Source: Glandiceps talaboti
Lineage: Eukaryota; Hemichordata; Enteropneusta; Spengelidae
Assembly (NCBI RefSeq): GCF_964340395.1
Contig: NC_135561.1
Location: 2,969,501-3,033,500 of the forward strand
DNA length: 64,000 bases
Direction of reading: 5' to 3'
In this document: in pieces, positions 1-12,395 of the stretch
Layout of the letters: every line of letters begins with the position of its first letter
Position numbering within the stretch: the first letter of the stretch is position 1
Translations under genes and position numbers: made by a program
Notes under the pieces: model-generated
What the model was told of the DNA's origin: nothing
Database searches by the model: none
What the model saw: only the letters and a program-made list of their open reading frames with translations

Positions 1-3000
1 TAATTTGACACTACCCGTGTTTGAAGTTTAGTGTCAATACATTCCTATCTAATAATACCGTATCTCTTTCAATACTTCAATTTTGGTGAGTTTTTTTTTT
101 GCATATAGTAATACAATATCAGTTTGTGAATATGAATACTTTAATTAAAACTAAAAAGGCAATTTAACTGCCCTGCCAAGGAATTCATTCCGTTCAAAAT
201 CTAGTTAAATTGATGTCGATGAAAAAAGGTTCGTGCCTGGCACACTCATTATACATACGATACAATTTATACGGACAAGCAATTACTCGGAATAGTAATG
301 TCCCCAATGCAATATCAATGCAACATAACATATTACCAACACACCGTAAAACATTGGCAAGTTATATTTGATTGGATTGGTTTCTCGGTATTCTTAAATA
401 GCGTATTCTTTTATGCTGATGCAACACTCGTTTTCTTCTCACATATAGTACTTGTGTACGTATGTAGTCGGTTATTCTGTTGGTATATCAATATTATTAC
501 TACTTAATGGAAACGACGTAATATATCAAACTGTAGGCGCGTCAGTTTTTAGCAGTCATGAACCAAAGCTGACAAGGTAAATATTGTGATGGTACATGTG
601 GGGAAAACAGTCACTTTACTCGTGACGTTAGTATAAAACATGTAGTGGTGTAACGCTTTAATCTTAAATTACGCACTACTTATGTATGCAGAAAGCATGC
701 CAATCTCACCATCAAGCAACGTGTTCATAGTTTAAACTCAAGCTCAGAGTGGTATGTTGAACACAATAGGAATATTACAAACAAAGCAAAAACTCTACAT
801 TAAACCAGATTTATTATTATCATAAATACACTATTTTACATCCAGGGTCGCTGAGACCCATAGCATCATTTACTCACTTGAAATATAATTATGCAGTTGT
901 TATTTAATTTATACTGATAATACTGACAGTTTTAATCATCATAAATATATCTCCTTCTATAAAGCTGTTAATGGGAAGCAAGCTAGAGTTTACATTGTTT
1001 TATTTAATCCATGTATACTTAGTTCAACTTGAAGTCACTTCAGTTGTCAATACATTTGTCAAGGATAGTTAACCCTAATAATAAACCTCATTTGGTCCAA
1101 ATAAAAGTAAATCCTGTATGAAAGTCACAAATCAAAAGTACTCATGACTCGTGGATATAGGTCACTACCTTTAGCTGATGGCATATTTGTTTTGAACGGA
1201 AATAGGGAATTGGACTAATTATCAATTTTAATAGAAAAAGACGCCAGGTGCATAATCAGGAAGGCAATGATCAGTTCCTGCGGACATAATTTTCAAGAAG
1301 AAAGGTCAACATGACAGAGAACTGACTTGATCCGAAAATAATGACTTATCTAGATTCTTAATGTGTAAGCCACAAAACCATTTCACTTTCCAACAAGAGC
1401 ATTTATCCCATTACCTCTGTTTATTGCATTAATGTAGAGCTTTGCTAGCTCTGCTCACTTCATTCTCAAAGCTGTCTATGTCGAATGGAATCAAGCAGAT
1501 TAATTATAAAGATTACAGAGCCGTTGACCAATCTTTACCATAACCTATTGCTACATACAATCGCACAAACATCACGCACATTCTCGCAAAATTGAAAAAG
1601 GTTACAATACAGTTTCAGATTATGCTTAACTGTAAAAGCCTTTTTTCACAAATAACACACTTAATGCTTTATATTAGCGCCATAGTGAATGATCTATACA
1701 AAGTTCGAAAAGGGAAAATTGTTATGAACTTGTCACGTAAATCTACCATTCATTGAAGCTGTTCATATTGTACATTCCGTGTTACTAATCAAATTTATCA
1801 CATACGGATAAAGTCTTATAACGGAATGGTATAAAATTAACTTCATTATACGCATACGTGCGAATACCGACGATGCCCACATTTAACAAAGGTTAGGATA
1901 CAAAGATGTACATACACCCGTGGCAGCGATTATAATTATGTAGAAACGATTAACGTTTTACCAAGCATTCCTACTACAACTCTGGATGATCACAATATAT
2001 GTTATACTGTTCATAAGTGTCCTAATTTTATCGATTCACATAAAATAATTAGAACAATATAGCTATCCACAGCCGTAAGAAAATGAGCAATACTGTATTC
2101 AGTTTCACACTTTGTTATTCAAAGTTACTAAGAACAAATGTAACCCCTTGACGTACGACTGTTAATAACCCTCTTTCCTTTTGATTTTCATTAGTGGGTA
2201 TACCACTAGAAAGATGACATGTGCAAAGTTGAACTAAGGTAATTTCACTGTAATGGGAATAGGGTTAAAAGGAATGTATAATCCCTGAATTTTAGGAAAT
2301 CACCAAAATATAGCTTCGGCCAGACCTATTTCCATCTTTAAGATCCTCATTTTCTGCACAATTTCACTTCAAAATGATAGAATATCTAAGAAAGGTTTAA
2401 GGAAGGGCCAACTCCCAATTCTGTGAACAGATTATGATCTACGACCTTTGACCTTGTAATATCGATACATGGTTCTGTAAATGCCCAAAGTACCTATGAC
2501 GTCATAGTTAATGGTATTCAATACAGCTGCCATTTTCTATATTCTGGATGTTTGTATATGTCTTACAGAGTTTTGCTAAATTTGCACACATTAGTATCCC
2601 TCTAGGTGTGTTGCATATTACTAGGTTGGTGATTTGCTGTAGCTTCATCAACAATATTTTCAGTCCAAACGTGAAATGCTCAACATGGATTACATTGCGA
2701 AAAATAAAATCTAAAAAAAAAGGAGTTGTTCTTCTTTGAATAACGAGAATCATAAATATTTCATATTATAATAATTAGTTACCGAATGCAACATATAATT
2801 TACTGGAAACAGACTGTAGGGTCATATACCTCTCCATATATAATCTAAGCATTTAAATAAGAAGATTATTCTGTTTAAACGGACTTTCTAATTACTTATC
2901 TCACGTGGAAATAATGTTATTACATGACAAATATAAGTTTGCGTATTCGTAATGGTTTATTTTTCAATTTAAAATTGGATTAATACATAACAATGCAACT

Positions 3001-3082
3001 GAATTAGTTAACTTTTAAATTCCAACACAAATTGAAGTAAAAGTGTCGGTTCACAATTGTATTCAATTTTCATCTTCATTTC

Positions 3083-3084
<2 letters not shown>
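1..3084. other. AT-rich sequence without recognised features
   Basis: Only short open frames on both strands, with no splice-framed coding match to a known family and no clear repeat structure by eye. Confidence 0.6.
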
Positions 3085-3170
<86 letters not shown>

Positions 3171-3378
3171 ATTATTGTTATTATTATTATTATTTAATAT
3201 AGACATACATATACACGTGCACAGACACATACACATACACACGCAAGCAAAACAGACAGACAGATAGACAGAGACAGAAAACACAAGCAAACAAACAAAC
3301 AAACAAACAAACAAACAAACAAACAAACAAACAAAACACACACTACCAAACACACGCAAAAAAAAACCCGCAAACAAA

Positions 3379-3422
<44 letters not shown>

Positions 3423-3462
3423 AACAAACAAACAAACAAACACACACACACACACAAACATA
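3085..3462. repeat. Compound microsatellite: (TA)n, (TTA)n, (CAGA)n, (AAAC)n, (CA)n
   Basis: About 82 bases of pure TA are followed by TTA units, then CAGA, a long CAAA block, and CA blocks. Open frames across it encode only YIYI, VCVC or LFVCLFVC repeats and are not genes. Confidence 0.97.
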
Positions 3463-6400
3463 TGTATAAATTGTTATTCGTTTTAATTCCCTTCAGAATC
3501 CACATCAAATAAGGTGATATTCTCAACTTTAAATGCAGTTACATGGCCTAGTATATTGGAACTCCAAGGATAGCCGTAATTAGGGATTTGATAAGATTAT
3601 AAATGTGACGTTTTGAAATACACAGTACTGTCTACAAAATGTTTCATTCATCTATACCTCAATTAAAAACGAAACGCGATACCATCGTGTTTTAAGGAAA
3701 TAATAACCCTGTCTCGTAGGAAACGCTTCTTGTTAAAAGTTCAGGCGTCGTATTACACAATGTATAACAAGTTGTTAGCTAATACTATGTTAGGTGTTTT
3801 CAATTATGTGGGGCCCTTGGAGATTTACAGTAATATTTTGTAGAATCAACGAGAAATGGCAATATCGGGGGATTCTATCTGCTCTTTCAAATTCATTTAT
3901 TGATAACTACGCTTGGTGATGTAACATAAACAATAATAGTTATCTTCTACTGAGTGTGAATGATATTCGGATAGCAATCATGGTAAGCGTACGTGTATTA
4001 ATGAATATTCTAAATAGCGCTATCAAGACTTGAAGACAACTCCTGTGCCTATAGCCTGGGGATATGCTACATCAATATAGGCAGTCTATTACACCTCACA
4101 GTGATTGACAAAGTGTGATCTCTTACGTGATCTATGTTCATTAAAAGTAGGTTTGCTCATTAACCATGCCTTTTCCAGGCTTATTTGAAGAAAGTAATTC
4201 CTGGTATGTATGTTTGCATGACACCTCACCTTTAAGTTAGATTGAAGTAAGGGAAACATCAATTCTTTAATAAAAAAAACAAGTTAAGAGTGCCTATAAT
4301 CAAATGGAAACATGCTTTTACGTTAACTTCCATCTGCATTTGATATTGGATGTTTAGAAATATACTTTTAAAAGATATTGATAATATATGCTTTCATATT
4401 AGAAATGACAAGTATTACAAGGGCCGCAATCGATATAATGTAGTTCCTTATAGGGATGTGATCATAAAAAGTAATTTGCATATTATTCAAGCCTTTAAGC
4501 TTGAATAAAGCAATTTGCACTGTGTAAATTCGTATAACGCGTTCACTTTAAGTTAGATTAGAATTGTTGTTAATTCAATCATATAGAAAGCTTTATTTTG
4601 AGCAATGTAAACGGAAACACGTTTAAACGCCGGTTTGTATTGGCATGCATGTACAACTTGTGCGGACGGACGGGCGTACTTAGTTCTATGTTTCTCGTGA
4701 CCAGACGAAAACTATATTCCTGGCAAAATAACTTTTTAAAATGACGCCCTCTATGATAAATTAGAAACAAAACCACAGTCTCACTGATTGTACGATGGAG
4801 ACCTAATAAGAATGTATCTGACAATTATCATTTTTTTAGTAATATTTTGGAATATTAATCAAATAAATGATGAGTTTCCTTCTGATTTTATTGTCATTTC
4901 TAAGACATTCATTGAGAATGTTACAGTGCAATTACAAAATGAAAGTATCATTTTTTAACAGACCGAATGACCCATCATTTTTAAGATGTTACGACGAAAA
5001 TTTATTGCGTCCTAGTTTAGAAGTACAGATATTAAGAGATGGATAATGAACACGCATGCCTCCATTTGACAACGTCAATATGACAGATGTTACAAGGGTC
5101 GCAATTGAAAATGGCGATTCACAATATATACTCGGTATATCCTAATTAAATATGTGTTTTGCATAATAAGTACTTACATACATACATACCTATGTAGCAC
5201 TATTAAATTGTTTTACTTTATCAGTAGAGGCTAGGAGAGTTGCAGATAAACTGGTCTGAATTAATGATCATTCACGAAATATTCTGAATTGATCACTAGC
5301 GAAATCACAACAGAAGTATGGGTTATCTTTATTGAAGAAACAATAGAAATGGTTCATGTGGCATAATTTGAGTACATTAGCTTTTTTACTCTGGTAAATA
5401 CCAATATACACCACAGATTCAACTATTTTGATATACTGAGGATGTCAATGTTTTCATTTCACGATGACAGTAATACACGTCTTTAAGCATAACGTGTGGG
5501 TTTTCTCGACTATGTACTTTATTCTAAGGTTATCAAATCTCATCTTTAGCACGCCTCAATACAGTGTTTGAAATCTGCCAATGTCAAGTGATAATTCACA
5601 ATGCACTTGTAAGAAGAATACAATTACTTCTTATTGTGCATAAACATAATCACCACCCCTCCCCCTCCCCCGAAAATACCAACTGGTTATTGATCCTGTA
5701 AACGAAATAAGACTTCATTTAGTCTTAGACTTTGCGTATCAAATACATTAATCAGCTGTACTGTAATCTTTTACTATAAGCATGATACAGTTGTTTCCAA
5801 CCTTATCATGTCCTTATCGTTACATTCACTCATTTATTATTCATGTATATATTCATTCAGTACTGAATCAGTTATTCTATAAAACAACATTTTGAACTAT
5901 GTAACGTTATGTTTGTGTATTCAGTAGCAGTGTGGTAGTATACCTACCTACACAGCACAAATTACCAGGTTCACCATCATGTGTGATAGAAAAGGTAGTT
6001 TTGTCTCTTTAGTTTAAGATTTCACATCGTTTGGATTGTACTAATAGTTCAATATAATCATTTTGCTAAAGGAAGCAATGTGAGAGTACGAGGCACCAGA
6101 TTATCTACTAAACAGAGTGAGCGTCGCCCTAAGGTCTTAATAGTCTCTTTTTTCGTAACCGCATTCGTATATGTAGAGTTACATTATTCCTTTAAATTTA
6201 CTCCTAGAAGGTGTGGGTGTAGGGAAACTATGTTCATCATACCGTTCTCCATTGGCCCTGCAAAGTAACCCAAACATATATCAGAGGCAACTATGGAAAA
6301 GAGGCACCAATGGGTTCATTTTCAATGATTTTACTTTGAAGACTTCTTCCTCGAGGTATCGTGTTTGTCTATGGATGTCAACTCTTAACGCAATAAGCTT

Positions 6401-8245
6401 TTGCCCTTTCAAGACTCCACTAATGGAGTGATATACGACACGAGTGCCAATCATGTCAGATAAAACAGATCGATCTCTGCAATTCTGAGATGGATCAAAT
6501 CGGCTTCCACTGAGCCCCCCATTAAATTCCTATGATTTGAGGATTACATAGTTAATTTGAAGGAAATCGCCACACAATCCATATTTGTCCTTCAAATTCA
6601 TGTAAACTGAGAGAAAAACAAATCTTTTCAGATAATACACAATCCCTTCTGGAACTTTTAAATGTCTTTAATTATGCTTTTAGGATATGAGGTTGTATAG
6701 AATGTATTTTTACTGCGTATTATTGTGTGGCTTTTCATTTCAAGGTATTTTCCATTTGTAATAATTCTTTGCCTATCTTATTTGGGGATATCTGTCACAG
6801 AAGATTTGTGCTCATATAAAGCATTGAAAATACGAAATAGGGTATTGATATCAGTCTGAGAGCGGAAATTAAATTACTCAAAAAAGCAAGATTTCTGTTT
6901 AGTGTAGTTAAAACGTAATGTATCTGACATGTATAAGTTCGTCTTCTAAGTATTCTGAATAGTATCTAGGACAGCAGCTCACATTGTGAAGAAGAAAAAA
7001 ATTGTTTCGTTTTAGATTTACGTCACGACATGGTGGTTGAAATGATTAACTGTCTTCTGGGTCATGAGCTTCATGAAATACCTAATGGCCATGTGCAACA
7101 CTAACTATCGGACATAGCTCATTTAAACGTCTATGGTATTAATCACTCCATACCTTGATGATAATTCACTGTCTTGAGTGAATTTAATCAGTCAATCTTA
7201 ACTGTGATTGTCTGTACCCTATGAGATGTGTGCCTCTCTAACTAACTGATACACCATGTATGAATTTCTAACGAACTGATATTTTTCTTTACCATAATAC
7301 ACACAAGGGTTACTCATCCCTGTATAGAATTCCAGTTTGTTTTTGTTTTCCATCACATATAGAGTTTAATATTACAAACATAACATGGAATAATACAGGA
7401 TGCATTTAATGTAATTCAGAGTGTATCGATCGTCTATCTTAAATGAAGTCAGCGTATTTCATAGTTGCATAGAATTCCAGATAACGTTTTTACTTCCAAA
7501 ACGGTGAATTGACGGCGTCGTGTATGTCGAGGAATAGGAATTCGAGGTACGTTATGAATAGAAAGCGAATATGGTCTAATTTAAATACACCAGAAAAGCT
7601 TGCTTTACATAAATCATGAAGCTATCAATCTTATTTTTAATCAAAATGAAAATATATAATGCCCAAAAGACATCTTTTTGGTATTGGTACGTACACCACT
7701 ACTGACACCGTATTCTATACACCATTCATAATTACCAATTTCCTAACCTTTTATCTCATCATTCCAGTTATGGTGCCAAGGGAGTATGAACATCTAAGAT
7801 ACGTTCACATTTATGACATTCATAGACAAACATGCAACGTTGTAGACAATACAAGGCATGGGTCTTAAGTAATCAAAATTGGGTTCATACAAGTTCCCGT
7901 GCTGTGCTTATAAATTATCAAAGTTTCCTTGTTGGGCTTATAAGTTATCAACCTTGATTAATGGTTGGAATGTCTCCAATACTTCTACGTTGAGTGGCTG
8001 GGTCTAACTTAACATCTTTACGACAACAGATTCGTTTGAAAAAATAATTGAGTAGAGCAAGTGTGTATATAACATATGTTTAATATGATGGATATTCATT
8101 TTATTTCGTTTCTGCATACGTGTTAGACATATTTGTATGATTACGGGTATCGTATTAATTTAGAAAGGTGTTTGTCTTGTAGGATCATTTCAAAGTTTTA
8201 CTGAATTAGTATTGATTTGCAATCTATAGTTTACGCTTGTCTCTT
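3463..8245. other. Long stretch without recognised features
   Basis: AT-rich DNA with scattered short open frames of fewer than about 80 codons. None matches a family I know. No tRNA, SINE promoter boxes or long inverted repeats were noticed. Confidence 0.55.
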
Positions 8246-8285
8246 TTTACCTCCCGTAAGGGTACGGGAGGTATTAAAAGGTGAA

Positions 8286-8316
<31 letters not shown>

Positions 8317-8748
8317 GTCATCATTTTCTAAAAATCGGCTGGCTCAATTGTAATGAAATTTGAAATATATAATCTTTAGGGTAATAGCTAGACCTGATAA
8401 TGTTTTGAGCCAGATCTGTTAATGTTTAATTAGAGAGATTTGCATATTAATGAAATCAACTAATTACGCAATATCTTAAGACTGCATACTTCAATTTCAA
8501 TATAATTTAGTATATTCGATAAACATAACAACATACATTTGTCCTATAAAATTCGTTGATGTATCTCACAGCGTTAATGAATAATTTGCAAAATTAATTA
8601 TTTTTGGTAATTAGGCTATATCTTAAGAATACATACTACAAATTCAACATAATTTAGTACATACATTAACCATAAGAAAACACATATGTCCTATCAAGTT
8701 TGTTGATGCACCATACAGTGTTAATGAATAATTTGCATAGTTAATATG
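8246..8748 (+). mobile_element. Hairpin + (TCTG)n + ~145-bp tandem repeat element, copy 1 (pearl/Helitron-like architecture)
   Basis: A perfect 10-bp hairpin, ACCTCCCGTA and TACGGGAGGT with a 4-base loop (8249-8272), is followed by a TCTG array (8287-8317), a single-copy stretch, and then about two degenerate units of about 145 bases. Each unit carries taatttgca.aattaat, tatatcttaaga and cataatttagtA motifs (unit marks near 8435, 8581 and 8727). A CATA array follows directly. This layout recalls bivalve pearl-type non-autonomous Helitron relatives, which join a short tandem core to a tetranucleotide tract. That assignment is inference. Confidence 0.6.
8249..8272. repeat. Perfect 10-bp inverted repeat at the edge of the element
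   Basis: ACCTCCCGTA pairs fully with TACGGGAGGT across the loop AGGG. The same CCTCCCGTAAGGG core recurs at 14421-14435, and a related hairpin lies at 21288-21302. Confidence 0.9.
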
Positions 8749-8749
8749 G

Positions 8750-8813
8750 TCATACATACATACATACATACATACATACATACATACATACATACATACA
8801 TACATACATACAT
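8750..8813. repeat. (CATA)n microsatellite
   Basis: About 15 clean CATA units directly after the tandem-repeat part of the element at 8246-8748. Confidence 0.97.
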
Positions 8814-9371
8814 CCTTCAAAGCGATAACGCCTCGTATTTATTTATTTTATTTATACAACCAGGAAATAAATACACACAATCACAAGATGATACGAAGAT
8901 AAAAGAGGCGCATATTTCTGAAACTGTGATTTGGGAATGGCAGTAGGAATAAAAAAAAAAAACCAGTGTCCAGTCTCCATTCAGAGAGTACTGAGTAAAC
9001 TTGGCCTGGGAAATCAGTGTTGCTCTATAGTGTACAATGTGAAAGGCAAAGTGGTCAATTACTTATTCATACATAAAGCATTTTATCTCACATTCGTCAA
9101 TTATCGTAGTTGGTTGACATTAATTCTCAGCACTGTTCTTGAATTTAATCAAACATTTGTGTCTGTCCTCATTAATAAAGAAATGATAACACATTTAATG
9201 ACATACACTCACTCTGAGTACAGTAATTATCTCATCAAACATGCATTTTTATTGTCAACAAATTGATTTATTTGGGAATTAAAATAATCTTGGTCAGCAC
9301 GACTTGAATATTTGACTTGTTTTAGGTTTGAACTAACTTTAGTCGATGAACCTGTATCTGTAGATTCATAT
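8814..9371. other. No supported feature; contains a 111-codon open frame
   Basis: The frame at 8931-9266 (+) begins after a poly-A-like tract and encodes a mixed-composition product (…NQCPVSIQRVLSKLG…) that I do not recognise. No splice context or homologous motif supports it. Confidence 0.4.
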
Positions 9372-9455
9372 TGGTGCTCAGTCAGACGTACTCAAGAACG
9401 ATATTTTATATAGAATGTTTACTCTGATTCGGTAGTTTCCTTGATGTAATAATAT
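9372..9455 (+). repeat. 84-bp direct repeat, copy 1
   Basis: Nearly identical to 10100-10182, from tggtgctcagtcagacg to ttgatgtaataatat, with a few small indels. Homology stops at exactly the point where the SINE-like sequence begins. Confidence 0.9.
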
Positions 9456-9592
9456 AAGGGGGTTGGGAAAGTATAAAAAGGGCCGTTGTGCCGCTATAGA
9501 TCCAAGCCAGGGGTAATAATTGTAAAGCGCTTTGAGCACCCAGATTGGGTGGGTAAGCGCTATATAAAAACCTACATTATCATTACTACATG
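9456..9592 (+). mobile_element. SINE-like element with GCGCTATATAAA tail
   Basis: The segment runs from the end of the direct repeat through TGTAAAGCGCTTTGAGCACC and GGGTAAGCGCTATATAAAAACC and ends in ATTATCATTAC. Tails of the type AAGCGCTTTGAG…GCGCTATATAAA are typical of SINEs in marine invertebrates and fishes. No clear A/B promoter boxes are left at its 5' end, so it is probably 5' truncated. Confidence 0.6.
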
Positions 9593-10099
9593 TATTTACA
9601 TAAAGAAAACGATCCAACTTTCGGTCTAACGTACCAGCATTGATATGACCAATATTGTTAGGTTTACTGTTTTAAGATCTACTGTAGTTGTTTTTACCAT
9701 ATTACCTGCCAAAATGAAAGTCACTACACTTCCTAAATGTTCGGTTTAACATTCAATATAATGATATAGTTAATACGCACAAAGTGTTTGTTTCTGTAGG
9801 TTTGTGATTAAAAAGAAAGAAAATATTCCGAATATATTCTCGATTTCCTTCATCATGGAGAAAAAGAAACGATTGCCTCATGTGTTTGTATAAAGAGTGC
9901 CTCTAAGTCCCCTCCATGACGAACATTTAAAGTCATCTAACATTCAGGGTATTTAAATAAAAAAATGTCGCCGACATCAATTCCTCTTACAATGCTGAGA
10001 ACACATGAAGACCTTTAAACATAGAGGCAGACGCGGTTCATGTTTGTACAAATTCTGATTTACGATCAACAAACGGTCGGAAATGAGAAACGGTTACCA

Positions 10100-10182
10100 T
10101 GGTGCTCAGTCAGACGTACTCAAGAACGATATTTTAGAATATTTACTCCGCTGATTCTGTAGTTTCCTTGATGTAATAATAT
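10100..10182 (+). repeat. 84-bp direct repeat, copy 2
   Basis: Second copy of 9372-9455, 728 bases downstream. It is followed by unrelated sequence instead of the SINE-like segment. Confidence 0.9.
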
Positions 10183-12328
10183 CAATATTCAGCCAAGCAT
10201 ACTGGTACATGTCATTTTATTTTATTTTACAAGCTCATAAGCACATCGTATATATCTAGACCTGTCTAACAGTCAAGAAAGTGAAAGATGTATTGTTTGT
10301 TTATAAAAGTTGGTATTAGTTGGTTGTTGCCCTCTACAGTAATAATAAATAAACCTATTTCATTTATTTATTTGGTTAAAATCGTCATCTACTCATTCAT
10401 TTAAAATTGTTCCTCCAAGTTGTTGTAGTTTAATGTCATGTTTACTCATATTCATATTTCCAATAGTGAATAAACTTTCAAAAAGTAATATCATACAACC
10501 TGTTACATGTAAATCATCGGTAGGCCTAACACATATTGTAAGGTTCCGAATACGCTCAACTTTAGAATAGATGGCTTAGGTAGATTTTTATTTTACTTTT
10601 TATATATATATATATTTATATATTTCATATGTGAGTGTCTAGTTCAGGTAGTTATGTGTTTCGTTGTTTTCCATATGGTCTCTGTGTTTTTGGTTTCTTC
10701 TCATCAGATGTAGAGCCATTAGAGATTAGAAGAACAGTTTTATATAATTGTCTTTTTAAGTCAATGCCACTTTTCGCATCCACTATTTCTTGCGAGATCC
10801 AAATTTTCGCGATTTTTTTTCAAATACGAAAAAAAATAGTTAGGGTCGGCGCTAAGAACTAGGTGGAGTCGGGTAACCGGAACCAAACAATATTTTTAGG
10901 CCTTATCTCTGTGTGTATTCAGAATACCACCCAATAGCAGAGTTGGTATACTATTTTTACGTATAGTATAATTCGATTTGTTTCGAAAATTCAACTATAA
11001 TCTATTCCATAGGGCCTAGGACGTTAATAAAATCATAAAAAGTTGTCACTTAATATTAACAAATCGAAGTGTATATTCCATAAATATTCATTGATTTTAT
11101 CTATCAAATTTATTACATCGAAGTACCGAAAAAGGCTGAATCCGAAATCAAAATTTCTTCTATGAAATATCAATGAGATAATAAATAAGGTATACTCTCT
11201 TGGGACTAAGAACACATGTAGTTCTGTGTAATAACGTGTAGTTATTATTATTCTAATCTAAGAAATTAGATAGTGAATTTCTGTTTAAATTCTATGTCAG
11301 GAAGTTATTAATATTTTTGTATTTGTCATTCTAAGATAATTCGAAAACCTCTTAGAGTTATATGACATTTCACTCTCATACATTTCTCTATTTTCTTTTT
11401 ATACAAATTGTTTTTGAATGTACTATACACATGTATCTAGATACATCAAATGAGCGTAATCGTTCGGCCAGACTGTGAAATCTGTGCTTTGAATGTTGAA
11501 TTGCATACGTGTGTCTGAATTCGTGATATACAGCTGTTTTCGTAGACATTGTCTAATCCGGCTTTTCACTGTTGCGTTCTGATAGTCTGCAAGTAGCAAC
11601 AAATAATCATATGTATTATAAAGAAATCGTGGTTTATAGTAGAACATGTTTTGATATGTTAAAACGTGTGTATTAAGATGGCGTCGAGACATGCTTTATG
11701 ATTAAACTCAAGAGTATAGGAAATCCAGGTAAGGTGTGACACGTTATGTACTAGATAGATTTTAGGTGAGCTGCTACACTACAGAGACCAGCAAATGTAT
11801 TACCATCATTGTTCTAAATTGACAACTGAAAGATAGCTCGTTAATTAGAATTTTAGACACTCAATTTTTTTCTTTTTCGATAAGTTTATCTTTCGATTAA
11901 TTCAATAATTGTAATTGCATCACGGTGGATGATGGGACTTAAGTATGTTAAAGTGTTGTCACCCAAAGATGATATGTTGCAAGTAGAACACAGTATGTAA
12001 TAGTCAGTATAGAAATAAATTCAATAGAGTGTATGTGTTAAAAAGATTCTTGTCGTTGAAAGACAAAGAACGCTGTAGCACAACACGGGGGAATCACTGC
12101 TGACAAGTTAATTTGAATAGTATTTTATTGGACATGTATTCTATGATTACATTACAACTGACAAATGACTGTCAATCACTCCCTGATATGTTGTCATGGA
12201 GATTTCCTTGTGCCTAGACGATGCGGAAGTGAAATATTATGAACAGGAAAGGAAATTGGCGGTACATTTATAGATCATAATCATGAAATTAATGCAAAAA
12301 GACAGGCGGAGAAAGATAATACACCGCA
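10183..12328. other. No recognised feature
   Basis: AT-rich, with a short TA/TTTA run near 10600-10625 and scattered open frames of fewer than 90 codons without recognisable motifs. Confidence 0.5.
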
Positions 12329-12331
12329 GGC

Positions 12332-12380
<49 letters not shown>

Positions 12381-12395
12381 GGTACAGACAGACAA
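12329..12395. repeat. (ACAG)n microsatellite
   Basis: About 13 units of CAGA/ACAG followed by imperfect units. Open frames across it encode CLSVCLSV repeats only. Confidence 0.95.

Noticed and set aside
11455-11482. Frame with VRPD before a GT, considered as the missing YDxRxRP exon of gene 1
   Set aside because: A stop lies just upstream, there is no Tyr-Asp, and joining would create a stop at the exon boundary.
11677-11727. Candidate exon ending CCAG|GTAAGG with a compatible phase to 19579
   Set aside because: Only 17 codons after a stop, and it lacks the YDxRxRP motif that the gene 2 counterpart has.
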